Assembly: GCF_004765605.1 (NCBI RefSeq)
Contig: NZ_SRLC01000002.1
Location: 1,426,001-1,490,000, forward strand
Direction of reading: 5' to 3'
Source: Hymenobacter aquaticus
Lineage (GTDB): Bacteria > Bacteroidota > Bacteroidia > Cytophagales > Hymenobacteraceae
Length of the DNA stretch: 64,000 nucleotides
Below are positions 34,127 through 43,130 of the stretch, piece by piece. Each line of letters begins with the position of its first letter. Position 1 is the first letter of the stretch. Under the pieces are notes generated by a model that was not told where the DNA came from, did not search any database, and was given only the letters and a program-made list of their open reading frames with translations. A program made the translations under genes and the position numbers.

Positions 34127-35343
34127 TATGCCAGGCTAAGAGGATGAAGATTGGGCTCTACGGGGCTGCGGCTGGTATTTTGCCAGGCTTTTAGGTACGA
34201 TATGGCTTCCAGCAGCCGGGCCGTGTCGAGGGCATGGACTTCGACGCCCCGCCCGATTTCCGCCAGCAGCATAACGGTGAGCTGCCCACCCAGATGTTCC
34301 CGGAACTCCTGCAAGCCGAGCAGTAGGCTGTCCGGGTGCGCCGGCTGCTCGGCGTGGGCGGCCATTTTGGGGCAGAACACGGCAAAGCCCAACTCGTGCA
34401 GCACCCGCAGCACCCGTTCCAGCACCGGCACCTCAATAAGGCCCGCCAGGTGCGAATACACGCAGTCGAGGGCAATGCCGATGGCTACGGCTTCGCCATG
34501 CCGCAACTGGTAGTCGGTAAGCTGCTCCAGCTTGTGCGCGGCCCAGTGGCCAAAATCCAGGGGCCGGGACGAGCCTTGCTCGAAGGGGTCGGGGCCGGCA
34601 ATGTGCTGCAGGTGCAGCTCGGCGCAGCGCCGGATAACGTGTTGCATCGTGGGCAGGTGCCGGGCTACCAGGGCCGGGGTGTGCTGCTCGAGGTAAGTGA
34701 AAAAAGCCGCGTCCTTAATCAGCCCGACCTTGATGGCCTCGGCAATACCGGCGCGCCAGTCCCGCTCGTCGAGGGTCAGCAGAAACCGGCTGTCGTTGAG
34801 CACGGCGTAGGGCGGGGCGAAGGTGCCCAGGAAGTTTTTCTTTCCGAAGGCATTGACGCTGTTTTTGACCCCGATGCCCGAGTCGTTCTGCGAAAGAACC
34901 GTCGTCGGTATCCGCACCAGCCGCACGCCCCGGTGCGCCACGGCTGCCACGTAGCCCACCAGGTCGAGCACGGCGCCGCCGCCCACCGCCAGCAGGTACG
35001 AGTGCCGGTCGACGTGGCGCTGGTGAATTACTTCCAGCAGTTGCTGCACCAGGGCCGGACTATTTTTGCACGCTTCCCCACCTGCCACTACCAGCGGTTC
35101 GCCGTTGAGCTGCAAGGCCTCGGCGTGGGCCGTAAAGTACTGCGCAATATTGGTTTGGATATGCGGATGATGCGCCACCACGCCGCTATCCAGCACCACG
35201 ACGGCCCGGCGCGGCCCGAGTGCGTCGGCCTGGGTCAGCACGGTGCGCAGCACGGAGTTATCGGGCCGGAAAAGCTCTTCCGTGAAGTAAACCGGGTAAG
35301 AAAACGAAACCTGAAACTGCTGCTGAATAACGGAGGAAAGCAT
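34126..35343 (-). CDS. eboD: EboD: 3-dehydroquinate synthase-like sugar phosphate cyclase
   Basis: A 405-residue NAD-dependent cyclase of the dehydroquinate synthase superfamily. Visible are AVGGGAVLDLVGYVAAVAH (NAD-binding), RIPTTVLSQNDSGIGVKN, and the zinc ligands Glu in GIAEAIKVGL, His in DFGHWAAHKLE and His in RHGEAVAIGI. ATG at 35343 is chosen because the extension to 35445 overlaps eboC. The substrate in ebo clusters is unknown; it need not be the shikimate intermediate. Confidence 0.92.
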   Translation of the reverse strand: MLSSVIQQQFQVSFSYPVYFTEELFRPDNSVLRTVLTQADALGPRRAVVVLDSGVVAHHPHIQTNIAQYFTAHAEALQLNGEPLVVAGGEACKNSPALVQQLLEVIHQRHVDRHSYLLAVGGGAVLDLVGYVAAVAHRGVRLVRIPTTVLSQNDSGIGVKNSVNAFGKKNFLGTFAPPYAVLNDSRFLLTLDERDWRAGIAEAIKVGLIKDAAFFTYLEQHTPALVARHLPTMQHVIRRCAELHLQHIAGPDPFEQGSSRPLDFGHWAAHKLEQLTDYQLRHGEAVAIGIALDCVYSHLAGLIEVPVLERVLRVLHELGFAVFCPKMAAHAEQPAHPDSLLLGLQEFREHLGGQLTVMLLAEIGRGVEVHALDTARLLEAISYLKAWQNTSRSPVEPNLHPLSLA

Positions 35344-35377
35344 ACATCGGGAATAGAGGAAAGTGGAAAGCCGCGCC

Positions 35378-36277
35378 TCAGGTGACGGCGAAAACCCGGG
35401 CCAGCAGCCGCGACACGGGAAACAGGAGCAGCACCAGCACCCCATACTGCCAGCCCGCGAAGCCCGCCGCCAGCGTGGCGTCCAGCAGAATCAGGGCCAT
35501 GACGCCGGCCTTCACGGCCTGCCGCACGTCCTGGGCCTGCAGCGAAGCCAGGGCGCGCAGCAAGGGCGGAAAAATGAAGTAGCCAAAGCCCAGCAGAAAA
35601 GGAACAGCCGATAGGGCCGCCACCTGGGGCAAGCCCAACACGGCCAGAATAGCCGCGACGACCAGCCCATACAGTGCCAAAGAGCCCAGCAACGCTTTCT
35701 TGTTGCCGCCGTGCACCTCCCCGCGGCTAATGCTGGTAATAGCGGCAATGTAAACCAGCGGAATCAGACCGATAAACCAATAATGGCTAAGCGCGGCGGG
35801 TACCGCACTGAGGCCCAGCAGCAGATTGGCCCCTCGGCACGCGCCCATGTTCAGAGGCCCGAGCCAGGAGTGGTGCTTGCCCCAAGCGTCGTAGAGCAGG
35901 GCCAGCGCGGCAATGCCGGCCGCCAGTAGGCCGCTGATAAAAGACACCTGCCAGGCTGCCACAATGCCGCTCAGTAGCAAGCCCGTACCCAGCAGGCCGG
36001 CACTCAGGCGGGTAGCCTGCCCGCTCGGAATGGGGCGTTCGGGGCGCTCCAGGCGGTCCAGCTCGGCGTCGCACACGTCGTTGAACACTACCCCGCCGCC
36101 GTAGAGGCCAACGGTAGCCAGGACCAGCCAGCCCAACGTCTGCACCCGTGCCCCCGGTGCTGCGCGTAGCAAGCCGGCCGCCGAGCCGGAAGCCGCGAAG
36201 CCCAGCAGAATATCCGCCACGGCGGTAATGATGTTGGCGGGCCGCATGAGCCGCAGGTGCGCCACTACTCGCTTCAT
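35378..36277 (-). CDS. eboC: EboC: UbiA-family prenyltransferase
   Basis: A 299-residue integral membrane prenyltransferase with about eight TM helices. The first Asp-rich motif is FNDVCDAELDRLERPERPIP (N-D-x3-D-x3-D, then ERPIPSG). The second aspartate-containing loop is reduced, in the LLYDAWGKHH segment. It is expected to join an isoprenoid diphosphate to an aromatic or sugar-like acceptor in the membrane. Nine nt separate it from eboB. Confidence 0.93.
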   Translation of the reverse strand: MKRVVAHLRLMRPANIITAVADILLGFAASGSAAGLLRAAPGARVQTLGWLVLATVGLYGGGVVFNDVCDAELDRLERPERPIPSGQATRLSAGLLGTGLLLSGIVAAWQVSFISGLLAAGIAALALLYDAWGKHHSWLGPLNMGACRGANLLLGLSAVPAALSHYWFIGLIPLVYIAAITSISRGEVHGGNKKALLGSLALYGLVVAAILAVLGLPQVAALSAVPFLLGFGYFIFPPLLRALASLQAQDVRQAVKAGVMALILLDATLAAGFAGWQYGVLVLLLFPVSRLLARVFAVT

Positions 36278-36286
36278 ACGGCTGCT

Positions 36287-37192
36287 TCAGCGAATAAGAG
36301 CCGACGACGGATCGGACTGCGGCACCTGCCCGCCGCGCAGAATCGAGCTGCCCGCGTAGCGCTGACTTTGGTCGACGGCGGGGGCCTGCAGCCAGTCGCT
36401 TTCCGGCATCTGCCCGCTTTGCCCGAAGGCCGCCAGGGCGTTTTGGTAGGTCACCAGGTGCACGGCTTCGGCGCTGATGCCGCGCTCCAGCATCAGCTGG
36501 GCCGTCTTGGGCACGGCCAGCGGGTCGCTGATGCCCCAGTCGGCGGCGCTGTTCACCATGATGCGCTCCGGCCCGTACTGCCGCACGATTTCAGTCATGC
36601 GCTCATTGCCCATCTTGGTGTGCGGGTAAATCGTGAAAGCGGCCCAGAAACCCCGTTCCAGCACCTGTTCCACTGTTTCCTCGTTGTTGTGGTCTACAAT
36701 GACCATGTGCGGGGCCAGGCCGTGTTCCAGTGCTACCTCCATGCTGCGGATGGTGCCCTGTTTTTTGTCGCGGTGGGGCGTATGAATCTGGACGGGTAGT
36801 CCCGCTTCGCGGGCCAGCTCCAGCTGGAGCCGGTAGTATTTGTCCTCGGCGGCGGTCTGGTCGTCGTAGCCGATTTCGCCCACGCCCACCACGCCTTCCT
36901 TGTAGATAAACAGCGGCAGCAGCTCCATTACCTCTTCCGCCAGCGCCTCGTTGTTGGCCTCTTTCGAGTTCAGCCCAATCGTGCAATAATGCCGGATACC
37001 AAACTGACTGGCCCGGAACCGCTCAAAGCCGATGAGGTGGCTGTAGTAGTCTTTGAACGTCCCGACCTCCGTGCGCGGCTGGCCCATCCAGAAGGCCGGC
37101 TCGATGACGGCGACTACCCCGGCCCGCTGCATGGCCTGGTAGTCGTCGGTGGTACGGGATGTCATGTGTACGTGGGGGTCAATGTAGGCCAT
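36287..37192 (-). CDS. eboB: EboB: TatD-family metal-dependent hydrolase
   Basis: A 301-residue amidohydrolase-fold protein. The metal ligands can be seen: HxH in DPHVHMTS, Glu in VGVGEIGYDD, His in VQIHTPHRDK, His in VIVDHNNEE and Asp in NSAADWGISD. ATG at 37192 (MAYIDPHVH) was chosen over an extended in-frame version. TatD relatives are often DNases, but EboB proteins sit in metabolite clusters and probably act on a small ester, amide or lactone. Confidence 0.92.
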   Translation of the reverse strand: MAYIDPHVHMTSRTTDDYQAMQRAGVVAVIEPAFWMGQPRTEVGTFKDYYSHLIGFERFRASQFGIRHYCTIGLNSKEANNEALAEEVMELLPLFIYKEGVVGVGEIGYDDQTAAEDKYYRLQLELAREAGLPVQIHTPHRDKKQGTIRSMEVALEHGLAPHMVIVDHNNEETVEQVLERGFWAAFTIYPHTKMGNERMTEIVRQYGPERIMVNSAADWGISDPLAVPKTAQLMLERGISAEAVHLVTYQNALAAFGQSGQMPESDWLQAPAVDQSQRYAGSSILRGGQVPQSDPSSALIR

Positions 37193-37250
37193 AGGCGTCG
37201 GTGAGCAACAATAGGTGAATGGGTGAGGGAGAATGTGCGGCGGCCTGGGG

Positions 37251-38123
37251 TTACAGCAGATAGGCTTGCTCCCCAATGCGGTGCCAGGTAACGGATTCGT
37301 GGGAAAGGGTCTGTCGGGCGGCCGGATGCTGCGCCAAGAGCTGTTCGGCCGCTGGCAGCGTAGATTCGGAAAGCGCCAGAGCGGCGGCCTGCACCTGCAA
37401 TGGTTCAGGGCTGCGGAGCAGGGGCCGCAGATTCTCCAGGCTTTCGGGGGTAAAATAGGGGCTAACCAGCCGCCACACTTCCGGCGTCAGGCTGCGGCCG
37501 GCGGCCCACCGTTCGTGCGCATAGTCCAGCAGCATCCGCGCCAGTGTCGGGTTGCGGCGGTTGTCGAGCCCGTATATCTGGTAAAGCGGCCGGGCGTTGA
37601 ATACCGCCTTGAGCACCATCTGATTCCAGGCTTCCGGCGGCAGAAAGTCGTGCGGATACGGATTGTGCAGCGCTACGGCGTCAAACACGTCGGTTATGGT
37701 GGAGCGTATACCGTCCGTGGCCCAGCTCAGGTGTGTTTCCGGGTAGGGCAAAACCGGCAGACCGCTGTACAATGCCACCAGCTCGCCCAGGTCGGCGGTG
37801 GCGCTGAGGCGGTGCAGCAGCGCGCCATAGTCATCCGAACTGTGGTGCGGGGCCCGGGCCAGCAGCAAGGCGCGGGTCGCCTGGGCCAGCGTCCACCGTT
37901 CCGGGCTGAAGCCCGCATGCAGCGCTTTGGCTTCAAGAGCCTGAGCCTGAGTCAGGGCCAGGTGCGCTTTGCCGCTAAGCCGAGGCACCCGGCTGAAGGC
38001 CGCCAGAAAGTCGCGCTCCGAAAGCTGAGCGGAGAGTGTATCCTGCAACCAGGATACACTCTCCGCCGGCAGCTGGGCCATTACCAGCGGCGTTAGCCAG
38101 GCGCATAAGGCAGCAGTGTTCAT
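37251..38123 (-). CDS. eboA: EboA-domain protein
   Basis: A 290-residue all-helical protein belonging to the EboA family, of unknown activity. Landmarks are WLQDTLSAQLSERDFLAAFS, GIRSTITDVFDAVALHNPYP, QIYGLDNRRNPTLARMLLDY and AHERWAAGRSLTPEVWRLV. No signal peptide or TM is seen. It starts 39 nt after the ferritin-like gene, showing the two groups share a transcript. Confidence 0.9.
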   Translation of the reverse strand: MNTAALCAWLTPLVMAQLPAESVSWLQDTLSAQLSERDFLAAFSRVPRLSGKAHLALTQAQALEAKALHAGFSPERWTLAQATRALLLARAPHHSSDDYGALLHRLSATADLGELVALYSGLPVLPYPETHLSWATDGIRSTITDVFDAVALHNPYPHDFLPPEAWNQMVLKAVFNARPLYQIYGLDNRRNPTLARMLLDYAHERWAAGRSLTPEVWRLVSPYFTPESLENLRPLLRSPEPLQVQAAALALSESTLPAAEQLLAQHPAARQTLSHESVTWHRIGEQAYLL

Positions 38124-38162
38124 GCGTGGAAAGCTGTAAGAAAACGCTGGCTTAGTTTGGCG

Positions 38163-39236
38163 CTAGGCGCTTTGATCGGCTGGTAGGGTGGGCTGGTACT
38201 CGAAGCTGGGGCCGGCCGTGGTCGGGCTGCCGGGCTTGATAACGACCTGCATCATGCCAATGGCCTGGGTTTTCAGGGTAAACATGGCCCCGATAGCGCC
38301 CTGAATGGCAGCCGGCGTGCCGTTGAAGGTCTGGTGGAGCGCCTGCAACAGCCCGGTGTAGGAATAGTTGAACGTGTCGCAGTCGTTGCGGGCCAGCGTA
38401 CCGGGGGCATACTGCGCCGCTTTCGGATTGGTAACGACCGGGTACACGCCCGCCGGATCGAAGGCAATGGCCGGACCGCTGTAGCTGTAGCCGTCGTCGA
38501 ACGGCTCCGCGTCCTCGGCCCCGACCGGCACCGCCGCCGTAGTCGGCACCAGCTGGCGGCCGTGGTAGATTTCGGCAAACCGGTAGTAGTGCGCCAGCTC
38601 GGTGGGCGAAGCCTGGGGCGAGGTAGTCGTGCCCTCTCCTTGTTCCACAATCAGGTCGATGGCGGCCACGGCTTGGGCCAGGTTGGTTACGGGGGTAATG
38701 CCCATGTAGGTGGCGCTTACCTGCCGTGAGGTGTCGCCGGTAAAAATGCCTTCACCGTTGGCTATCAGGGCTTCCCGTATCTTTTCGTAAAACTGCCCGA
38801 TCGTAAGCGGCGGCGCGGCCGCAGCCCGCAGGCCCACCACCGGATAGTTCAGCGGGTCTTCCGGCTCCTCAATCACCATGAAGACGTTCTTCACCAGATC
38901 CAGGGAGAAGGGGGCCAGCGGCACGGTCAGCTGCGACTCGACGGTGCCGGGCAATGGTCCCGGGTACTGCGGAATGAAGTCGGGCGAGTCGATAACCGGG
39001 GCGCCCCCGATGGCATTGAGAATGTTGCAGGCCAAAGCCATGTGCGTCATTTCCTCAATCACGACCGACTGAATCAGCGCGGCAATAGCGTCGTTCTTGC
39101 CCTGGATCAGCGAGTACAGCGCGTACAGGTAGGGTGGGATGGTAGAGTGCTCCAGCTCGATGGCCTGCTGTAAAGCGGTGCGCAATGCGGCCGGATCGGT
39201 CAGATCCTGGGCCAGGGAAGATTTCAGAAGTAGCAT
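38163..39236 (-). CDS. Ferritin-like protein related to the VioB C-terminal domain
   Basis: A 357-residue protein with a ferritin-like helical bundle of the iminophenyl-pyruvate dimer synthase type (VioB/RebD/StaD). Diiron-type ligand candidates are Glu29 and His30 in AIELEHSTIPPYLYALYSL, and Glu61, Glu62 and His65 in VVIEEMTHMALAC, followed by NILNAIGG. These blocks line up with the remembered VioB segments LRKAVDLELSVMLQYLYA and EIAHEEMIHYLVVNNLLMAL. It lies 41 nt after its VioB-N-like partner. A reaction cannot be assigned from motifs. Confidence 0.82.
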   Translation of the reverse strand: MLLLKSSLAQDLTDPAALRTALQQAIELEHSTIPPYLYALYSLIQGKNDAIAALIQSVVIEEMTHMALACNILNAIGGAPVIDSPDFIPQYPGPLPGTVESQLTVPLAPFSLDLVKNVFMVIEEPEDPLNYPVVGLRAAAAPPLTIGQFYEKIREALIANGEGIFTGDTSRQVSATYMGITPVTNLAQAVAAIDLIVEQGEGTTTSPQASPTELAHYYRFAEIYHGRQLVPTTAAVPVGAEDAEPFDDGYSYSGPAIAFDPAGVYPVVTNPKAAQYAPGTLARNDCDTFNYSYTGLLQALHQTFNGTPAAIQGAIGAMFTLKTQAIGMMQVVIKPGSPTTAGPSFEYQPTLPADQSA

Positions 39237-39277
39237 AGGACACGGGAAAAGATTCGGAAAAAGGAACAGGACAGCCG

Positions 39278-41206
39278 TTAGTGGTTCACCAGGCCCATGC
39301 GGCGCGACAGGGCAGCGGTTTTGCCGCCTTGCATGGCTTTCTTCGACGCCACCGCCAGGTCATCGGCGGTTGGGGCATCGGCGGGCACCGCTTTTTCCAC
39401 CATATCTGCCGCCGCGGTGGCCCGGAAAGCCGATGGCGCAGTACCCAGCACGAGTTCCGGAGCTGCCAGCCAGCTGAGAATGGCCGTGCGTTTCGGCGTC
39501 GACAGGTCCCGCGTGACGGGCATCGTGTTGGAATCAGTGATGGGCAGCCCAAATGCCATTTGCAGCAGCCCGCGGTTGGCCCATACCGCGTCCACGTCCG
39601 CCAGGTCCAGGAAGCGCTTCATCACGGGGTACAGGTTGGCGTACTGCTGGAAAATCGGCTGTAGGCTGCCATACCAGCTTACCGGCTGGTCGGCCGTAAA
39701 GGCGCTCATGCCCAGAATACTGACGAAAGTATCGGGGCCAAATGGACACACGACAATGGTATTCTGCTCGTTTGGGGTGGGCGCGCCAATACCGTTCACC
39801 GTAGCCCGGATACCATAAAGCTGCCCGTCGATGTAGTCGCGCGGCGTCGCCAGGTTCTCTACCTTGATGGTGAGCGTGGCGGTGCCGTTGGCATCGGTGG
39901 TAACCGCGGGCGTAAACGTCATTGCCTGGCCGGCCTGGCCCAGTGGGGGGCCGTTCGGATCCAGCTGCGAGGCATCGTACTCCAGCGTTACTGCCGTTTG
40001 GGCCAGGGGCTTGCCGTACTGGGTGGCATACAGGCGGGCTTCGGCCGAGTTGCCACTGTCGATCCGGAAAACGTAGTCATCGGTGCGCACATACAGGCCC
40101 TGTAGGGTTTCGGTGGTTACGTTGTTGGCGTAATCCGGCGCCGTGCTGGCTTGCGCCACCTGTACTTGCAGACGGGTAGTAAGAACTTTGGCCAGCTCGG
40201 CATCGGTGAGGGGCCGGTCGGGCGGAAACACGAGGATGCCGCCGGTTTGCTCATACCAGGTGGGGGCCTGGTAGCCGTCGAAGGAGCCCAGCGGCAGTGT
40301 GCCTTGCGCATTGTCGGCGTCAGCCACCAGCGTTATCGTACCCTGGTCCAGCAGCGGGCCGCCGGGCTGGGTGGTCGGCAGCGCATTGCCCAGGTCGAGG
40401 TAGATGCGCCGGTCTTGCTCATCGACCCGGGCCACGCACGGCCCGATCTGGGGCGCAGCAATAGAAACGGAGGAATCGGTAGCAAACGCCTGAAAGCCGT
40501 ACGGAATCAGCTGGCGACCCGGCACGAAGAAGCGCGGCTCGGCGGCCGTGGCTACCCCGATACTGCCCACGATGCGGCCCCGGGTGAAATTGGGGGTGCC
40601 AAAATTAGTATTGTAGCCGTCCACGTTAAACTTGATGGACAACAGCCCATCGGTGGCGGCGGCCTTGAGTGCCTGCAAAAAGGGCGACTTGGAAATATCG
40701 AACCATTCCAGATCCGTCAGGACCGATTGGTAGATGCTGCTCAGGCCCATGTCGCCGGCTTGGCCGCGGCCCGTGGCCCGCGGCCACAGGTCCTTGAAGC
40801 TGGCCGGCTCGTACTGGGCCCGTAGCAGGTCGTTGCCATCCTGGTCACAAATCCGCACCTCCAGGCCCCACACCCCGGACACGAGTTGCTGCTGTGGGTC
40901 CAAGTCCACGATTTTGGCGGGCGCGCGGCGGTTGGTATCCGCTATCAGGCAGGTAAAGATGCTGTCGGTGGCCGGTGCCGCCTCATCGGGCCCCAGCCAA
41001 GCCCCCGTAACGTTGCAGCCGTACAGCCGCCATTCAGCGCCGCCAGTGGGGTTCCACCAGCCATTAGGGTGTCCTTTCGTACCCAATTGCTGGTAGTTAG
41101 GCTTGAAGGTCGCATTGTTGAAATGCCTGACATCGTTGTTGACGGTGGAAGGCGCCGCTTGAAACTGACCGGCAAATGACAGGCGTAGCCCGCTGAGGTA
41201 GCTCAT
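39278..41206 (-). CDS. VioB N-terminal-like protein, partner of the ferritin-like protein
   Basis: A 642-residue protein, first gene of the eight-gene operon. Start set at MSYLSGLRLSFAGQFQ. It resembles the N-terminal two-thirds of VioB: LRLSFAGQFQAAPSTVNND against a similar strand of VioB; IKFNVDGYN...GTPNFTRGRIVGSIG against the NMSTP...HDMVGVVGLW block; and near the C-terminus LYPVMKRFLDLAD followed by MPVTRDLSTPKRTAILSWL, close to the VioB MPSTRELSAPKARLFLKYL. Together with the next gene the two proteins sum to 999 residues, about the size of VioB. No signal peptide. Confidence 0.78.
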   Translation of the reverse strand: MSYLSGLRLSFAGQFQAAPSTVNNDVRHFNNATFKPNYQQLGTKGHPNGWWNPTGGAEWRLYGCNVTGAWLGPDEAAPATDSIFTCLIADTNRRAPAKIVDLDPQQQLVSGVWGLEVRICDQDGNDLLRAQYEPASFKDLWPRATGRGQAGDMGLSSIYQSVLTDLEWFDISKSPFLQALKAAATDGLLSIKFNVDGYNTNFGTPNFTRGRIVGSIGVATAAEPRFFVPGRQLIPYGFQAFATDSSVSIAAPQIGPCVARVDEQDRRIYLDLGNALPTTQPGGPLLDQGTITLVADADNAQGTLPLGSFDGYQAPTWYEQTGGILVFPPDRPLTDAELAKVLTTRLQVQVAQASTAPDYANNVTTETLQGLYVRTDDYVFRIDSGNSAEARLYATQYGKPLAQTAVTLEYDASQLDPNGPPLGQAGQAMTFTPAVTTDANGTATLTIKVENLATPRDYIDGQLYGIRATVNGIGAPTPNEQNTIVVCPFGPDTFVSILGMSAFTADQPVSWYGSLQPIFQQYANLYPVMKRFLDLADVDAVWANRGLLQMAFGLPITDSNTMPVTRDLSTPKRTAILSWLAAPELVLGTAPSAFRATAAADMVEKAVPADAPTADDLAVASKKAMQGGKTAALSRRMGLVNH

Positions 41207-41683
41207 GGTTAGGTATGTTGGGGTAGAAAGAGTGACACGTAGCATGAACTTGCCAGCCAAGCAGCGGGCAAGGGCACAATAGGCTTGGGGAAGACAGCGG
41301 CCTGTCCCCGGTATAAGTCCAATTGTGCCTTTATATCAGGCAAAAAGGACCTGTGGATAATGATAGTAAAGCTACAGGTGACACCAGAGCCGAAAAAAGG
41401 AACTAATGCGTTATAATGTGACAGCTATATATATAAATCATTGCTGTTAATAGTGTTTCCTACTATATTATATTCTATTGACTTATAGTTGTTTATTAAA
41501 TTGCTGTAGTTTTGAGTAAGCTTTATTTGTTTGTTTAATTATATAAAATGTGACAAAAGTAAAAAGTGTTGATGGTTGCTTAGCTGGGCGCAAGAGGCCC
41601 CGTCAGTTCAGAAATACGATTGCTCGACCCGCTTTCATCACCAGACTAGAGTATGCCTGCACCTTGGGCGAAGACCAAACACG
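41207..41683. other. Non-coding upstream region with AT-rich island
   Basis: No credible gene. About 41395-41565 is strikingly AT-rich in a GC-rich genome, with TATATATATAAAT, ACTATATTATATTCTA and TTATTAAATTG runs. A TAGTTTTG element occurs on the plus strand near 41508 but drives no gene. It is the likely regulatory region of the VioB-like/ebo operon. I could not pick out a convincing minus-strand promoter. Confidence 0.5.
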
Positions 41684-41730
41684 AAAAAGCCGCTGCTGCA
41701 CTTACTATGTGAGTGCAACAGCGGCTTTCG
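41684..41730 (-). terminator. Terminator after RNase D gene
   Basis: AAAGCCGCTG and TGCACT pair with AGTGCA and CAGCGGCTTT around a 9-nt loop, with one internal mismatch and an A-run/T-run on each side. Confidence 0.8.
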
Positions 41731-41753
41731 TGGCCGGAAAAAAGAGGTGCGTA

Positions 41754-42941
41754 TTACGCAGCCGAGTCGAAGGGAGTGGCTATCTGGCCGTAGTTCAGGC
41801 CGTGGCGCTGGCAGGCTTCCTGCAGAATGGTTTTCTGCCAGGGGCGTAGCACCTGGTCGGCGCCCAGCTCGATGATGTCGGCTACGAGGCGGTTCGACAG
41901 CACCAGGTTGGCCACGTACACGTTGATATCAGCTGTGATGAGGCCTTTTAACTGGGTCAGGAGCTGCTCGCGGGCGTCGGCTTTGGCGGCTTTTTCCCCG
42001 CTGAGGCGGCGGCGGAAAGGAAAGCGGCGCTGCTCGCCCGTGGCGGCGGGCTCGGGCACCGGCACAAAGTTGTCGGGGGAGAGGGCGGCCAGCTGGTCGA
42101 GGTAGGGGGCGCGCTTCAGCTCGGGGTGCAGGCCCCGGGTGTTTTTCCAGTCGTTGGCGTCGCGTGGGGTGTCGCGCACCAGCTCCGAGAGCCGGTCGTT
42201 GGCAAACACCATGTAGGGCGGCTTGTCGAGCTGCCGGGCCACCTGGTCGCGCAGCATGTACAGGTCACGGAACAAGGGCAGCTCCCCGGGCAGGATGCGG
42301 TATTTGCCCGCAATGCGCAGGTAGGGCCGGTCGTCGCGGGTGTAGCGCACTTCCTCCAGGGTGGCGTTTTCCTGCGCGGCCCACTCGGCACGGCCCAGGG
42401 CCGCCAGCTTGGCCTGCAGGCGGTCGGCCAGCTCGAAGAGGTAGAGCACGTCGTTGGCCGCGTACACTTTCTGGGCTTCGGTGAGGGGGCGCTTCAGCCA
42501 GTTCGACTTCTGCTCGCCCTTATCGACTTCCAGCCCCAGCTCGGCCTGAATCAGGCGGCCCAGGGAGATGTTGTTGTCGGATTCGCCGAGCAGGGTGTAC
42601 TGCACGCTGGTGTCCAGAATATTGCGCACGTGCACGCCGTAGAGCTCATCGAGCAGCAGAATATCCGACTTGCAGCTGTGGAATACCTTCTCGATGGCCG
42701 GCTCGCGCAGCAGCACCCAGATGGGCTCCAGCTCCTGGGCGGGGTTGGTCAGCGGAATCGGGTCAATCAGATACACTACCTGCCCGTCGAAGATCTGAAT
42801 CAGCGCCAGGTTGCGGCCGTAGCGGTGGCGCATGTCGTCGAACTCCAGGTCGACGGCCAGGCGGGGGGCGGCTTGCAGGGCAGTAGCCGCTTGCTGCACG
42901 TCGGCTTCAGTAGTCAGGTAATGAATAGTAGGTGTAGACAT
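41754..42941 (-). CDS. rnd: Ribonuclease D
   Basis: A 395-residue 3'-5' exoribonuclease involved in tRNA 3' maturation. The DEDD ligands are in AVDLEFDDMRHR (Exo I), FHSCKSDILLLDEL (Exo II) and KVYAANDVLYLFELAD (Exo III, with Tyr). The C-terminal 180 residues carry an HRDC-type helical domain, visible at LFRDLYMLRDQVARQLDKPP, with NDRLSELV. Ordinary length. Confidence 0.94.
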   Translation of the reverse strand: MSTPTIHYLTTEADVQQAATALQAAPRLAVDLEFDDMRHRYGRNLALIQIFDGQVVYLIDPIPLTNPAQELEPIWVLLREPAIEKVFHSCKSDILLLDELYGVHVRNILDTSVQYTLLGESDNNISLGRLIQAELGLEVDKGEQKSNWLKRPLTEAQKVYAANDVLYLFELADRLQAKLAALGRAEWAAQENATLEEVRYTRDDRPYLRIAGKYRILPGELPLFRDLYMLRDQVARQLDKPPYMVFANDRLSELVRDTPRDANDWKNTRGLHPELKRAPYLDQLAALSPDNFVPVPEPAATGEQRRFPFRRRLSGEKAAKADAREQLLTQLKGLITADINVYVANLVLSNRLVADIIELGADQVLRPWQKTILQEACQRHGLNYGQIATPFDSAA

Positions 42942-43130
42942 TCAGGCAAAGAGAAAGACAACAAAGCCGCGGCCAGACGCCGGCCAGCGGCCATTGGGGT
43001 AAAGGTAGGCACGGCGGCCGGGCAAAACCAACCAGCCGGGTAATAGAGCAGCGGACAGCCGCTCAAGAGACATTCCAACGCCGAAAAACGCGGGCAAGGT
43101 ACTGTTTTGTCCCGCATTCCGGCCCACGCG

